DNA from: Alphaproteobacteria bacterium
GTDB lineage: Bacteria; Pseudomonadota; Alphaproteobacteria; Rhodospirillales; Rhodospirillaceae
Direction of reading: 5' to 3'
DNA length: 64,000 bases
Assembly (NCBI GenBank): GCA_030604885.1
Contig: JAUVUZ010000015.1
Location: forward strand, 23,903 to 87,902
The translations under genes and the position numbers were made by a program. How positions within the stretch are numbered: position 1 is the first letter of the stretch; each line of letters begins with the position of its first letter. Positions 36,614 to 45,499 of this stretch are shown here, one piece after another. The notes beneath the pieces are model-generated. The model saw only the letters and a program-made list of their open reading frames with translations, searched no databases and was not told where the DNA came from.

Positions 36614-37933
36614 ATGGCGATTGAAAATCATCGACGACAAAATCCGGTTGGACAGGGCTTTTTCCACTCTGCGTTCTTGGTGGAGGAAAAACGGTTGCGC
36701 CTGTCATATGTCTATGATTGCGGCTCGATGGGGAAATATGCCGATGCGAGGAATCGAGAGATCGATGAATATCATTGCCGCGCAAAGTCATATGGACTCA
36801 AGAAGATAGACCTGCTCTTTCTCTCGCATGTACATGCGGATCATGTGAACGGCTTGGAGAGGTTACTTAAAGCGACCGAGGTCGACACGATCATCTTACC
36901 TTTGTTAACTGTTAAAGAGCGCTTGATCGCGTACGGACGGACTGTGGTCGAGGATCCGGCCTCCGCGCAAAGCGAGTTTTACCGCGACGTAATTGTTGAC
37001 CCCCTCTCGGCACTCAGTCGTTTCAGGCCGAAACAGATCATCTTTATTGAATCCAGCGAGGGGGGTGGCGCTCCTGGGGCCGGGGAAGGGCCGATCACTC
37101 CATGGGACGGCGGCCGTGAGGGCCCGTTCCTGAAAGGAGCAGACAGTGAGGATGGCCCGAACTGGTTCTTGGTCGGGAGAGGGCAGCCGCGCTCGACAGA
37201 AACTGCTTCAGACAGCATGGCCAAGGGCGCGGTTATTCCCGACACAATGGCGATGATCGCTACGACGTCAGTCGATTCTAGAGGCTTGTTGAGTAGCGCG
37301 ACAGCAGGGACGTGGCTCTTGGCTCCGTATGTCGATCCTATGATCGAGAGCCAGCGAACGCACTTCATTGTCGCGCTAGCGAAGGAACTCGAGACAACGC
37401 CGAAGCTTCTGGAGTCTCAGCTCACGGCTGCCGCCTATGTTCAGGATTTAGTGGTGAATAAAGTTGACCGTCTTGCGGCAGCCTATGCGAAGCTCGCATG
37501 CAACCTCAACGTGACATCAATGAGCCTTTATTCGGGACCGGCTGAGATTTTGACTTCAGGGAAACCGCGTGAGCTGCAGGGGGAGAGCGGAAACAGCTGG
37601 TACACAGGATTGCGTCGGATTGGCTGGCTCGCCACAGGTGACGCGGCGCTCAAGCACACCAAGCGCCGGAAAGCCTTCATTGCTCATTATGCGTGCCTGT
37701 TGGATCAAGTCGCCACCCTGGCTCTGCCGCATCACGGATCGGAGCATAATTTCCACGTGGACCTCCTGAAGGCTGTGAACCCTAGGCTCTGTGTAATAGC
37801 CGCCGACAGCTACCGCGATTGGAGACATCCAGGAGCCCATGTAGTGCAGGCTGTTTGCTCGCACCCGGCTGGACTTCGGGTGGTCACGTCGAAGCAACGC
37901 TCGCGCGTATGGGAGTGTGCACGCCTCGGATAA
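36614..37933 (+). CDS. Metallo-beta-lactamase-fold hydrolase, ComEC-like domain
   Basis: A 439-aa cytoplasmic protein with an MBL fold. The metal-binding HxHxDH reads HVHADH at residues 72-77, then comes the WLATGDA aspartate and the LALPHHGSEHNF histidine pair. This set resembles the MBL domain of ComEC and of small MBL proteins in defence islands, which suggests a nuclease or phosphodiesterase. The region between residues 150 and 330 is an insertion that I cannot assign. The DNA is visibly less GC-rich than the giant operon, and 563 bp with an IS6 remnant separate them, so the two may have separate origins. Start chosen as the first ATG; the ribosome site is weak. Confidence 0.78.
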   Translation: MAIENHRRQNPVGQGFFHSAFLVEEKRLRLSYVYDCGSMGKYADARNREIDEYHCRAKSYGLKKIDLLFLSHVHADHVNGLERLLKATEVDTIILPLLTVKERLIAYGRTVVEDPASAQSEFYRDVIVDPLSALSRFRPKQIIFIESSEGGGAPGAGEGPITPWDGGREGPFLKGADSEDGPNWFLVGRGQPRSTETASDSMAKGAVIPDTMAMIATTSVDSRGLLSSATAGTWLLAPYVDPMIESQRTHFIVALAKELETTPKLLESQLTAAAYVQDLVVNKVDRLAAAYAKLACNLNVTSMSLYSGPAEILTSGKPRELQGESGNSWYTGLRRIGWLATGDAALKHTKRRKAFIAHYACLLDQVATLALPHHGSEHNFHVDLLKAVNPRLCVIAADSYRDWRHPGAHVVQAVCSHPAGLRVVTSKQRSRVWECARLG

Positions 37934-38206
37934 ACCGCTCTGAATAGCCCCGAGAATGGCCGACATTTTGTCCACAATTTGTGGGAACGGCAGCTTCGCG
38001 GACTTGCGCGTCGCTGACAAACGGCTGAAATGGGCGCGAAGCAGCCCCGATCTCTCCTCTGGACTTCCTATGACCAAAGAGCGTTGCTGCTTCTTGGAAG
38101 GGCGGCGGCATGTAAGCCGCCCCTCCCTGCCCTAACCGGCACACCGGCGGGGCTTCCGTCAGTAGCAGCGGTACGATGGTCGTGCCGCCGAACTCCGGAG
38201 GCTCCC

Positions 38207-38452
38207 ATGCCCAAGCGCAATGCTTCAACGCCCAACGCCCAGGTCACCTCGACCAAACAGTGTCTCCTTGTCGACCTTCTGTGCCGCGAGGAAGGGGCAT
38301 CCCTTGCCGAGATCATGGCCGCAATCGGGTGGCAGGCCCATTCGGTCCGCGGCGCTCTCAGCGGCACGGTGCGCAAGAAGCTCGGGCTGAGCGTCATCTC
38401 TGCGGCCGAGGACGGACGGGGACGGGTCTATCGCATCGCTCCGGAAGCCTGA
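38207..38452 (+). CDS. DUF3489 domain protein
   Basis: An 81-aa protein with the DUF3489 pattern: STKQCLLVDLLCREEGASLAEIMAAIGWQAHSVRGALSG, then a KKLGLSV strand and GRGRVYRIA. It looks like a small winged helix. A GGAGG site precedes the ATG at 38207. The gene lies directly ahead of DUF2924 and the serine recombinase, a cassette often seen in alphaproteobacterial islands. It may control recombinase expression or excision direction; this is inference. The 37934-38206 interval holds nothing else recognisable. Confidence 0.85.
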   Translation: MPKRNASTPNAQVTSTKQCLLVDLLCREEGASLAEIMAAIGWQAHSVRGALSGTVRKKLGLSVISAAEDGRGRVYRIAPEA

Positions 38453-38454
38453 CC

Positions 38455-38904
38455 ATGCGCCGCAAAGTGGTCAGGGAAGGCCTCGCCCAGCGACTGACGG
38501 ACCTTCCCTCACTCGCCCTGCCCGACCTCAAGGCTCTTTGGACCGAGCTCACCGGCAACGAGCCACCGGCCCGGATGCGCCGCGACCTACTGCTTCGGGC
38601 CGTCGCCTATCGGATGCAAGAGCAGGTTTATGGCGGCCTTGGCGCCGTCATTCGCCGGAGATTGCTTCACGCCGCCGAGAATGCCTCTGCGGGGCGACCA
38701 GTCGTCCCGGCCGAAAGCCCGGCCAAACCCGGTACGCGCCTGCTGCGCGAATGGCAGGGCGTCACCCACGAGGTGATCGTCGAGGACACGGGGGTTCGTT
38801 ACCGCGGTGCCGTCTGGCCCTCCCTCTCCGCGGTGGCCCGCGAGATCACAGGCGCCCGCTGGTCCGGCCCGCGCTTCTTCGGTCTGAAGGAGACCTCACC
38901 ATGA
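38455..38904 (+). CDS. DUF2924 domain protein
   Basis: A 149-aa protein of the DUF2924 family, with LPDLKALWTELTGNEPPARMRRDLLLRAVAYRMQE near the N terminus and a C-terminal REWQGVTHEVIVEDTGVRYRG, then SLSAVAREITGARWSGPRFFGL. The second part resembles small DNA-binding modules found with recombinases. It starts two bases after the DUF3489 stop and overlaps the recombinase ATG by four bases (ATGA), so all three are co-translated. Probably a recombinase accessory factor. Confidence 0.87.
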   Translation: MRRKVVREGLAQRLTDLPSLALPDLKALWTELTGNEPPARMRRDLLLRAVAYRMQEQVYGGLGAVIRRRLLHAAENASAGRPVVPAESPAKPGTRLLREWQGVTHEVIVEDTGVRYRGAVWPSLSAVAREITGARWSGPRFFGLKETSP

Positions 38905-40496
38905 AGAGCGCACGGACCTACCGCTGCGCGGTCTACACCCGCAAATCCTCGGAGGATGGCCTGGAGCAGGAGTTCAACTCCCTCGACGCGCAGAGAGAAG
39001 CCTGCGAGGCCTTCATCCGCAGCCAGAAGGGCGAGGGCTGGAAATTGATCGAGATCGCCTATGACGACGGGGGCATCTCCGGCGGCACGATGGAACGCCC
39101 CGCCCTGCAGCGCCTGCTGGCCGACATCGCTCTCGGCAAGGTGGACATCATCGTCGTCTATAAGGTGGACCGCCTCACCCGCTCGCTGGCCGACTTCGCC
39201 AAGATGGTCGAGGTGTTCGATGCCCACGGGGTTTCCTTCGTCGCGGTGACGCAGCAGTTCAACACCACGACGTCGATGGGACGCCTCACCCTCAACATTC
39301 TCCTCTCCTTCGCCCAGTTCGAACGGGAGGTCACCGGTGAGCGCATCCGCGACAAGATCGCCGCGTCGAAAAGGAAGGGCATGTGGATGGGCGGCAACCT
39401 TCCCATCGGTTACGACGTGAAAAACCGGGAACTGGTGATCAATCCCACCGAGGCTGAAGTGGTGCGCCACATCTTCCAGAGATACCTGGAACTCGGCAGC
39501 GTCAGATGCCTACGGGACGACCTCAATGGCCGAAGAATCCGATCCAAGTCGGGTGGCACCTTCCAGCGAGGTGCCCTGTATGCCCTCCTCGGCAACCCGA
39601 TCTATATCGGCGAGATCCGCCACAAGACGGAGCGTTACCCGGGACGGCACGAAGCGATCATCGACAAGGCACTCTGGGAAGAGGTGCAGGAGTGCCTGAA
39701 AGACAACGGTCCTGGACCTCGATACAAGCGCACCAAGGCCGACCCTAGCCCACTGATCGGCAAGCTCTTCGATGAAGCCGGCGAGCCCCTCACTCCCAGC
39801 CATGCGGTAAAAGGCGCACGGCGCTACCGTTACTACATTTCGCGCAGCCTGATTACCGGGGATGACACCACCGCCGGATGGCGGCTTCCCGCGCACGACA
39901 TCGAGAAGGCCGTCGCTGATTCCGTCCGCACATTCCTGGCCTCCCCAGGAGCCCTGACCAACGCAGCCCACGACGCACAGGTTCAGGCGCGGAGTATCCC
40001 CGAACTTTTGCGTGCAGCGTCTGCCTGGAGGGGAGATATCTTCCCCTTGATCGAACGCGTCTCCTTGGCGACCGAGATCCTTACAATCGCCGTGAACCTG
40101 CGCGCGCTCTCCACGGCACTGGATCACGTCGTAACGGTGCGCGTGCCGATGCATATCAAGCGACGTGGCGTCGAGATGCGACTGGTGATTCCCGGACTGC
40201 ACCGGGAGAGCGCAAAAGCCGATCCTGCTCTTCTGAAGGCAATCGCACGTGGTTACGCCTGGTTCGACGAACTGGCCTCCGGACGTTCTGCCTCCGTAGC
40301 CGACATCGCCAGGCGCGAGGGTGTTTCCGACCGCTACGTTTCTCACCTGCTTCCGCTTGCATTTCTTGCCCCCGACATCGTCGAGGCGATCGTCGCCGGA
40401 CGGCATCCAGCTGATCTCAGCGCGAAAACCCTGACTGAGCGCATCGACCTGCCGCTCTCCTGGGATGATCAGCGGTCGCCACTGGGATTCGCCTGA
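38901..40496 (+). CDS. Large serine recombinase (site-specific integrase of the island)
   Basis: A 531-aa serine recombinase. The N-terminal resolvase domain begins CAVYTRKSS, with the catalytic serine at about residue 16, and has QREACEAFI and the VYKVDRLTRSLADF core. It continues into the recombinase domain (FQRYLELGSVRCLRDDLNGR, RGALYALLGNPIYIGEIRHK). A C-terminal region includes a helix-turn-helix-like part, SVADIARREGVSDRYVSHLL. The zinc-ribbon cysteines usual in large serine integrases are not evident. All catalytic parts are intact. It sits at the right edge of the island, 241 bp from tRNA-Ser, and is the most likely enzyme for island integration and excision. Confidence 0.93.
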   Translation: MKSARTYRCAVYTRKSSEDGLEQEFNSLDAQREACEAFIRSQKGEGWKLIEIAYDDGGISGGTMERPALQRLLADIALGKVDIIVVYKVDRLTRSLADFAKMVEVFDAHGVSFVAVTQQFNTTTSMGRLTLNILLSFAQFEREVTGERIRDKIAASKRKGMWMGGNLPIGYDVKNRELVINPTEAEVVRHIFQRYLELGSVRCLRDDLNGRRIRSKSGGTFQRGALYALLGNPIYIGEIRHKTERYPGRHEAIIDKALWEEVQECLKDNGPGPRYKRTKADPSPLIGKLFDEAGEPLTPSHAVKGARRYRYYISRSLITGDDTTAGWRLPAHDIEKAVADSVRTFLASPGALTNAAHDAQVQARSIPELLRAASAWRGDIFPLIERVSLATEILTIAVNLRALSTALDHVVTVRVPMHIKRRGVEMRLVIPGLHRESAKADPALLKAIARGYAWFDELASGRSASVADIARREGVSDRYVSHLLPLAFLAPDIVEAIVAGRHPADLSAKTLTERIDLPLSWDDQRSPLGFA

Positions 40497-40660
40497 GACT
40501 CCCGTACCGCCGGGTTAATCGCTCAGGTACTCCGCTCCACAAAAGGTCTGAACCACAAAGCGAACCCCGCACTTTGCATGCGGAGAACGGCGGCAAAGTT
40601 TCACCGGAAAAGTATTGTTCTCCAGCGTCTCCGCTTCGCTTTGCGGCACACCTGAAATGC

Positions 40661-40696
40661 AAAACCGCCGGAAAGCGGCGGCTTTCCGGCGGTTTT
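40661..40696. terminator. Bidirectional intrinsic terminator
   Basis: AAAACCGCCGGAAAGC and its complement form a 16-bp stem around a four-base loop, flanked by an A run and a T run. It lies between the recombinase gene and tRNA-Ser and can end transcription from both. Confidence 0.75.
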
Positions 40697-40736
40697 CTCT
40701 GCGTCGCGGGATTTTTGGACGTTCACCGCGACTTAA

Positions 40737-40826
40737 TGGCGGAGAGGGCGGGATTCGAACCCGCGAGGGGCTTACACCCCAACACGCTTTCCAGGCGTGC
40801 GCCTTAAACCGCTCGGCCACCCCTCC
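40737..40826 (-). tRNA. tRNA-Ser (anticodon GGA)
   Basis: The 90-nt class II tRNA folds with acceptor GGAGGGG/CCTCTCC, a D arm TGGCCGAGCGG, anticodon arm GCACGC-CTGGAAA-GCGTG (anticodon GGA, reading UCC/UCU), a long variable arm and the T arm GCGGGTTCGAATCCCGC. It ends with encoded CCA. Its 3' end points toward the island, but I found no copy of it at the left end. Confidence 0.95.
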
Positions 40827-41032
40827 GATTCGCATGGTTATGCGAGGCGTCGTTTCTAGCGAACCTGTTTGCCGAATGCAAGCCTTCTATTGCAGGGCGG
40901 AAGCGGCTATAAAACAGGGGTGGGATGTCAAGGTCATTTGAGAATTCAGTTGAATCTCCGCGCGTTTCGCGGCAAATTTGCCACGAAGAGCAAAAAAAGA
41001 ACGCCTAGCACTTGGGGATGTTTGAGGTTTGC

Positions 41033-41359
41033 ATGACTCTCGGACGTGTTCTTGGTTGGCTTCTGCTGGGGGTTGCCGGTTTCGTCGCGGCGGCCGAGGG
41101 GATCGTCGCGGTCGGCTCCGGCGCCTATGACGCGATCGCCACCGGCGAACTCTGGACTCTCATCACCGGTCACGCGCCCGCGTTCGGCCTGGGCGGGCAT
41201 CCCGCCTGGCACGATACCCTCGGGCAGATGCTGCTGGGCTGGCCCGCCTGGACGGTGATCGGGCTGACGGGCGTCGCCCTGGTGGCGATCTGCCGCCCGC
41301 GCCGCCGCCGCGCGGAATACCGCGAAGCCTCGATGCGCTTCTCCTCGTCGCTGCGCTGA
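41033..41359 (+). CDS. Small inner-membrane protein, two predicted TM segments
   Basis: A 108-aa protein, start chosen at the ATG after GAGG (41033). Segment one is LGWLLLGVAGFVAAAEGIVAV, segment two AWTVIGLTGVALVAIC; a 40-residue loop with several histidines (GHAPAFGLGGHPAWHDTLG) lies between them, likely periplasmic. The C terminus is arginine rich and cytoplasmic. No family function known. It stands alone between tRNA-Ser and the transporter gene. Confidence 0.6.
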   Translation: MTLGRVLGWLLLGVAGFVAAAEGIVAVGSGAYDAIATGELWTLITGHAPAFGLGGHPAWHDTLGQMLLGWPAWTVIGLTGVALVAICRPRRRRAEYREASMRFSSSLR

Positions 41360-41492
41360 TTTTCGAGTCGCGGCCGCGTCGCGCCGCCGCGCGGGATTCT
41401 GACCGCCGCCCGCCCCGGAAGCGCGGGGCGTCTCGCGGCTCCGAGTCGGGGCGGTTGCCCTCTTCCGCCCGCGGGCGCAGAGTGTTTCGGCC

Positions 41493-42473
41493 ATGACCTT
41501 CCTTCTCCGCCTTCTCCCCGACCGTTTCACCACCGCGCTGGTGGTGGTGGTTCTGCTCGCCACCTTCGTTCCCGCCCACGGCCGGTTCGCGTCGCTGTGG
41601 GGCGATGCCACCGCGGTGGCGATCGCGCTGCTGTTCTTCCTCCACGGCGCGCGGCTGTCGCGTCAGGCGGTGATGGCGGGCATGCTGCACTGGCGGCTGC
41701 ACCTCACCGTCGTCGTCTTCACCTTCGTCGCGTTTCCGCTGCTCGGCCTCGCCTTCGCGCAGTTGCCCGAGGCGGTGCTGCCCTCGGGCCTCGCGCTCGG
41801 GGTGATCTACCTCTGCTGCCTGCCCTCCACCGTGCAGTCGTCCATCGCCTTCACCTCGATCGCGGGCGGCAACGTGGCGGCGGCGGTGTGCAGCGCCTCC
41901 GCCTCCAGCCTGTTCGGCGTCGCGCTCACGCCGCTGCTGGTGAGCCTGCTGATGCACGCCCAGGGCGGCGGCGTCACCCTCGAGCAGATCCAGGCGATCG
42001 TCACCCAGATCCTGCTGCCGTTCGCGGTGGGCCAGCTCGTCCACCCGTGGGTGGGGGCGTGGGCGTTGCGCAACAAGAAGGTGCTGTCGGTGTTCGACCG
42101 TGGGTCGATTCTGATGGTGGTGTACGGCGCGTTCTCGGAGGCGGTGATCCACGGCCTGTGGCACCAGCTCACGCCCGAGGCGACCGCCGCGCTGGTGGCG
42201 GTGTGCGGGCTGCTGCTGGCGATCCTGCTGGCCGCCACCACCGTCACCGCGCGCCGCCTCGGCTTCGACCGGGCCGACGAGATCACCATCGTCTTCTGCG
42301 GCTCGAAGAAGAGTCTCGCCGCCGGGGTGCCGATGGCGAACATCCTGTTCCCCGCCGCGAGCGTGGGGATGATCGTGCTGCCGCTGATGATCTTTCACCA
42401 GATTCAGCTGATGGTGTGCGCGGTTCTGGCGCGCCGCTACGCCGCGAAGGGCGAGGCCGCCGCCGCCGAGTGA
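41493..42473 (+). CDS. Bile acid:sodium symporter family (SBF-like) transporter
   Basis: A 326-aa integral membrane protein with nine or ten helices. It fits the SBF-like group (YfeH type): LFFLHGARLSRQAVMAGMLHWRLH near residue 48, GVIYLCCLPSTVQSSIAFTSIAGGN carrying the helix-break motif, and GSKKSLAAGVPMANILFP near the end. The real substrate is unknown; members carry organic anions with sodium. No neighbour suggests the substrate. The 163 bp between it and lepA hold nothing clear. Confidence 0.87.
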   Translation: MTFLLRLLPDRFTTALVVVVLLATFVPAHGRFASLWGDATAVAIALLFFLHGARLSRQAVMAGMLHWRLHLTVVVFTFVAFPLLGLAFAQLPEAVLPSGLALGVIYLCCLPSTVQSSIAFTSIAGGNVAAAVCSASASSLFGVALTPLLVSLLMHAQGGGVTLEQIQAIVTQILLPFAVGQLVHPWVGAWALRNKKVLSVFDRGSILMVVYGAFSEAVIHGLWHQLTPEATAALVAVCGLLLAILLAATTVTARRLGFDRADEITIVFCGSKKSLAAGVPMANILFPAASVGMIVLPLMIFHQIQLMVCAVLARRYAAKGEAAAAE

Positions 42474-42636
42474 GGCGGCCGCGAATTCCTGGGCGGAAAC
42501 CGTTCGAGACGTCGCTTTGGCGAGACGGATGGCGCGGTTTTCGAGAACCGGAGCGCAGCGGACATCGGTCCGTGAGCACCGGAAGCGCAGAAAATTGCGT
42601 CAGGCGGCCGCCAAAGTAGACGTATCGGACGGTTTC

Positions 42637-44439
42637 TCAGTCGTCACCCATCTTGAGGGCCGCGATGAAGGCGGACTGGGGAATTTCCACCTTGCCGAAC
42701 TGGCGCATCCGCTTCTTGCCTTCCTTCTGCTTTTCCAGAAGCTTCTTCTTGCGGGTGATGTCGCCGCCGTAGCACTTGGCGGTCACGTCTTTCCGCATCG
42801 CGCTGATGGTCTCGCGGGCGATCACCCGGCCGCCGATCGCCGCCTGGATCGGAATCTTGAACAGCTGGCGGGGAATCAGGTCCTTCAGCCGCTCGCAGAT
42901 CTGGCGGCCGCGGTATTCCGCCTGGCTGGCGTGGGCGATGAACGACAGCGCGTCCACCGGCTCGGCGTTCACCAGGATCGACACCCGCACCAGGTCGGAG
43001 GCGGCGTAATCGGCCACCTCGTAGTCGAACGACGCGTAGCCGCGGCTGATCGACTTCAGGCGGTCGTAGAAGTCGAAGACGATTTCGTTGAGCGGCAGGC
43101 GGTAGACCGCCATCGCGCGGTTGCCGACGTAGGTCAGCTCCTCCTGGATGCCGCGCCGCTCGGTGCAGAGGCCGAGCACCGAGCCGAGGTATTCGTCGGG
43201 CACCATGATCGTCGCCTTCACCCACGGCTCCTCGATCTGCTCGATCTTGGTGGGTTCGGGCATGTCCACCGGGTTGTGCAGCTCGCGCACCGTGCCGTCG
43301 GTCATGTGGACGCGGTAGACCACCGAAGGCGCGGTGGTGATGAGGTCGAGGTCGAACTCGCGCTCCAGCCGCTCCTGGATGATTTCCATGTGCAGCAGGC
43401 CGAGGTAGCCGCAGCGGAAGCCGAAACCGAGCGCCGCCGAGCTTTCCGGCTCGTACTGGAAGCTCGCGTCGTTGAGGCGGAGCTTGCCGAGGGATTCGCG
43501 CAGCTGCTCGAAATCGCCGGAATCCACCGGGAACAGCGACGAGAACACCACCGGCACCGACGGCTTGAAGCCTTCCAGCGCCACGTCCGCCGGGGCGCGG
43601 TCGTCGGTGATGGTGTCGCCCACCTTGCAGTCGGCCACCGTCTTGATGCCCGCGATCAGGAAGCCCATCTCGCCCGGCCCCAGGCTCTCCACGTCCACCA
43701 TCTTCGGGGTGAACGCGCCCACCTTGTCGAGCTGATAGGCGGCGCCGTTGGCCATCATGCGGATGCGCATGCCCTTTTTCAGCACGCCGTCCTTCACCCG
43801 CACCAGGATCACCACGCCGAGGTAGCTGTCGTACCAGCTGTCCACGAGGAGCGCCTTGACCGGCGCGTCGGCCTCGCCGGTGGGGGCGGGCAGGCGGGTC
43901 ACCAGGGCTTCCAGCACGTCGGGGATGCCGAGGCCGGTCTTGGCGGAAATCATCACCGCCTCGGAGGCGTCCAGGCCGATCACGTCCTCGATCTGCTCCT
44001 TGATCCGCTCCGGCTCGGCGGCGGGCAGGTCGATCTTGTTGAGCACCGGGACGATCTCGTGGTTCGCCTCCATCGCGTGGTAGACGTTCGCGAGGGTCTG
44101 CGCCTCCACGCCCTGGGAGGCGTCCACCACCAAGAGCGAGCCTTCGCACGCGGCGAGCGAGCGGCTGACCTCGTAGGCGAAGTCCACGTGGCCGGGGGTG
44201 TCCATCAGGTTGAGCTGATAGGTGCGCCCGTCCTTCGCGGTGTAGGAGAGGCGCACCGTCTGCGCCTTGATGGTGATGCCGCGCTCGCGCTCGATGTCCA
44301 TGGAATCGAGCACCTGCTCCTTCATCTCGCGCTCCGCCAGGCCGCCGCACACCTGGATCAGGCGGTCGGCGAGGGTCGACTTGCCGTGGTCGATGTGGGC
44401 GATGATCGAGAAATTGCGGATGTGCGAAAGGTCGGTCAT
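42637..44439 (-). CDS. lepA: Elongation factor 4 (LepA), ribosomal GTPase
   Basis: A 600-aa translational GTPase that acts on stalled or mis-translocated ribosomes and in initiation-complex biogenesis. The G domain is complete: [15 protein letters not shown] (G1), GITI (G2), DTPGHVDF (G3), NKIDLP (G4) and SAKTG (G5). The EF-G-like domains follow, and the LepA-specific C-terminal domain ends [25 protein letters not shown]. Length and start are typical. It is followed at 198 bp by another gene ahead of it on the minus strand and may share no promoter with it. Core housekeeping gene. Confidence 0.97.
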   Translation of the reverse strand: MTDLSHIRNFSIIAHIDHGKSTLADRLIQVCGGLAEREMKEQVLDSMDIERERGITIKAQTVRLSYTAKDGRTYQLNLMDTPGHVDFAYEVSRSLAACEGSLLVVDASQGVEAQTLANVYHAMEANHEIVPVLNKIDLPAAEPERIKEQIEDVIGLDASEAVMISAKTGLGIPDVLEALVTRLPAPTGEADAPVKALLVDSWYDSYLGVVILVRVKDGVLKKGMRIRMMANGAAYQLDKVGAFTPKMVDVESLGPGEMGFLIAGIKTVADCKVGDTITDDRAPADVALEGFKPSVPVVFSSLFPVDSGDFEQLRESLGKLRLNDASFQYEPESSAALGFGFRCGYLGLLHMEIIQERLEREFDLDLITTAPSVVYRVHMTDGTVRELHNPVDMPEPTKIEQIEEPWVKATIMVPDEYLGSVLGLCTERRGIQEELTYVGNRAMAVYRLPLNEIVFDFYDRLKSISRGYASFDYEVADYAASDLVRVSILVNAEPVDALSFIAHASQAEYRGRQICERLKDLIPRQLFKIPIQAAIGGRVIARETISAMRKDVTAKCYGGDITRKKKLLEKQKEGKKRMRQFGKVEIPQSAFIAALKMGDD

Positions 44440-44530
44440 GGGCGTTCCGGACTGTTCATGCTGCGGCGAGCCCGGCGCGGAACGCCGGACTCGCCCGGAA
44501 CATAGTGCATTTCCCCGCCCGCAGGAAGCC

Positions 44531-44968
44531 TTACTCGGCCTTGGGCTTGCGCGGCGCGCGGGGCTTGCGCGCCGGTGCGGGCCGGGCGGCGGGCGCGGGT
44601 TCGAGCGGCGCGGGCACCGGCGCGATGCCGCCCATGTCCTCGACCGGCGAGGCGAGCGGCGTCACCGCGGGCGCCGCCGCCTCGGCGGGGGGCTGCGGCG
44701 CGGCGGGGGCGGGCTTGGCGGCCTTTTTCGGCCGGTCCTTCTTGTCGTCCTTCTTCTCCGGCGGCTCCGGCCCCAGGTAGTCCACCACCCCCTGGGTCAG
44801 CGCCCAGCAGGCGAGTCGCACGGTCTTCGGCGGCTTGATCGCCTCGCCGTCGCGCTCGCCCTTTTCGTAATACTGGAAAATCCGGCGCTTCAGGCCGAGC
44901 GCCTCGGCCGCCTCCTTCTGCGAGAGGTCGAGCGACTTGCGCCATGCTTTCAACTGCTTGCCGTCCAT
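44531..44968 (-). CDS. XRE-type regulator with proline/alanine-rich tail
   Basis: A 145-aa protein. Residues 1-45 form a helix-turn-helix ([32 protein letters not shown]), followed by a short helix [17 protein letters not shown]. From residue 66 it is a long lysine/proline/alanine-rich tail, probably disordered and basic at the end ([11 protein letters not shown]). The ATG at 44968 opens right before the HTH; the longer frame would run through the operator region. Two matching palindromes at 45036-45082 in its 5' region make autoregulation likely. Confidence 0.8.
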   Translation of the reverse strand: MDGKQLKAWRKSLDLSQKEAAEALGLKRRIFQYYEKGERDGEAIKPPKTVRLACWALTQGVVDYLGPEPPEKKDDKKDRPKKAAKPAPAAPQPPAEAAAPAVTPLASPVEDMGGIAPVPAPLEPAPAARPAPARKPRAPRKPKAE

Positions 44969-45035
44969 GTTCGGGTCTCCGGTCCTGGGTCGTTGCACCG
45001 GACAACCGGGTCGGGTTGTCGGGTCCCGACAGAAT

Positions 45036-45082
45036 ACGCACATCGTGCGCACTTTTGCACTTGAAAAACGCACGCTGTGCGC
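45036..45082. promoter_or_regulatory. Pair of palindromic operator-like sites
   Basis: ACGCAC-ATC-GTGCGC at 45036-45050 and ACGCAC-GCT-GTGCGC at 45068-45082 share identical arms and start 32 bp apart, close to three helical turns. They lie between the divergent XRE gene and the 85-aa ORF. The second overlaps a plus-strand promoter-like sequence (TTGAAA at 45061 and CATAAT near 45090). Confidence 0.6.
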
Positions 45083-45147
45083 ATAATTTCATAATCAGGA
45101 TATCGGCGCGGGCATTCCAGTGGCTCGCGAGGCAGGAGGACCCGGCC

Positions 45148-45405
45148 ATGGCAAACTTCGGACCCCATCGCATCTTCGTGTGCGGGCGCAACGCCTACGA
45201 CAACGAGCTGGCGCTCGCCCGGCACGAAGGCGTGCAGCGCCTGTCGATGAGTTCGGTGGCGCCGACCATCGACGCCCGGCCGCGTTTCGCCTACCGCATC
45301 GCCGATGGCGACTCCGTCCACTGGGCCACCGACCCGGTGGAGGCCTACCGCGCCCGCAGCGCCTCCCCCACCGCCACCGTCGACGTGGTGCGGGTGCGGC
45401 GCTGA
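45148..45405 (+). CDS. Hypothetical 85-aa protein
   Basis: A small soluble protein from the ATG at 45148 with GGAGGA in front. It contains HRIFVCGRNAYDNELALARHEGVQRL and a VHWATDPVEAYRARSASPTATV segment, with no recognised family. It is divergent from the XRE regulator across the two palindromes, so it is a probable target of that regulator. A T-rich intrinsic terminator follows. Confidence 0.6.
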   Translation: MANFGPHRIFVCGRNAYDNELALARHEGVQRLSMSSVAPTIDARPRFAYRIADGDSVHWATDPVEAYRARSASPTATVDVVRVRR

Positions 45406-45432
45406 GGCCACAGAGTCTCGAAGAATTCCAGG

Positions 45433-45458
45433 AAACCGGCTGCGGCCGGTTTTCTTTT
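45433..45458 (+). terminator. Intrinsic terminator
   Basis: AAACCGGC and GCCGGTTT form a stem followed by TCTTTT. It follows the 85-aa ORF and precedes the PaiB-like gene. Confidence 0.75.
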
Positions 45459-45499
45459 GCGCGGAACTCTGGGATCGTCTCGGGAGCCAGGAGGCCCCG

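Noticed and set aside
40737..40826. tRNA-Ser as the attachment site of the island
   Set aside because: The 3' end faces the island, but no copy of it was found near the left end, 241 bp separate it from the recombinase gene, and the recombinase is a serine type, which rarely uses tRNA genes.
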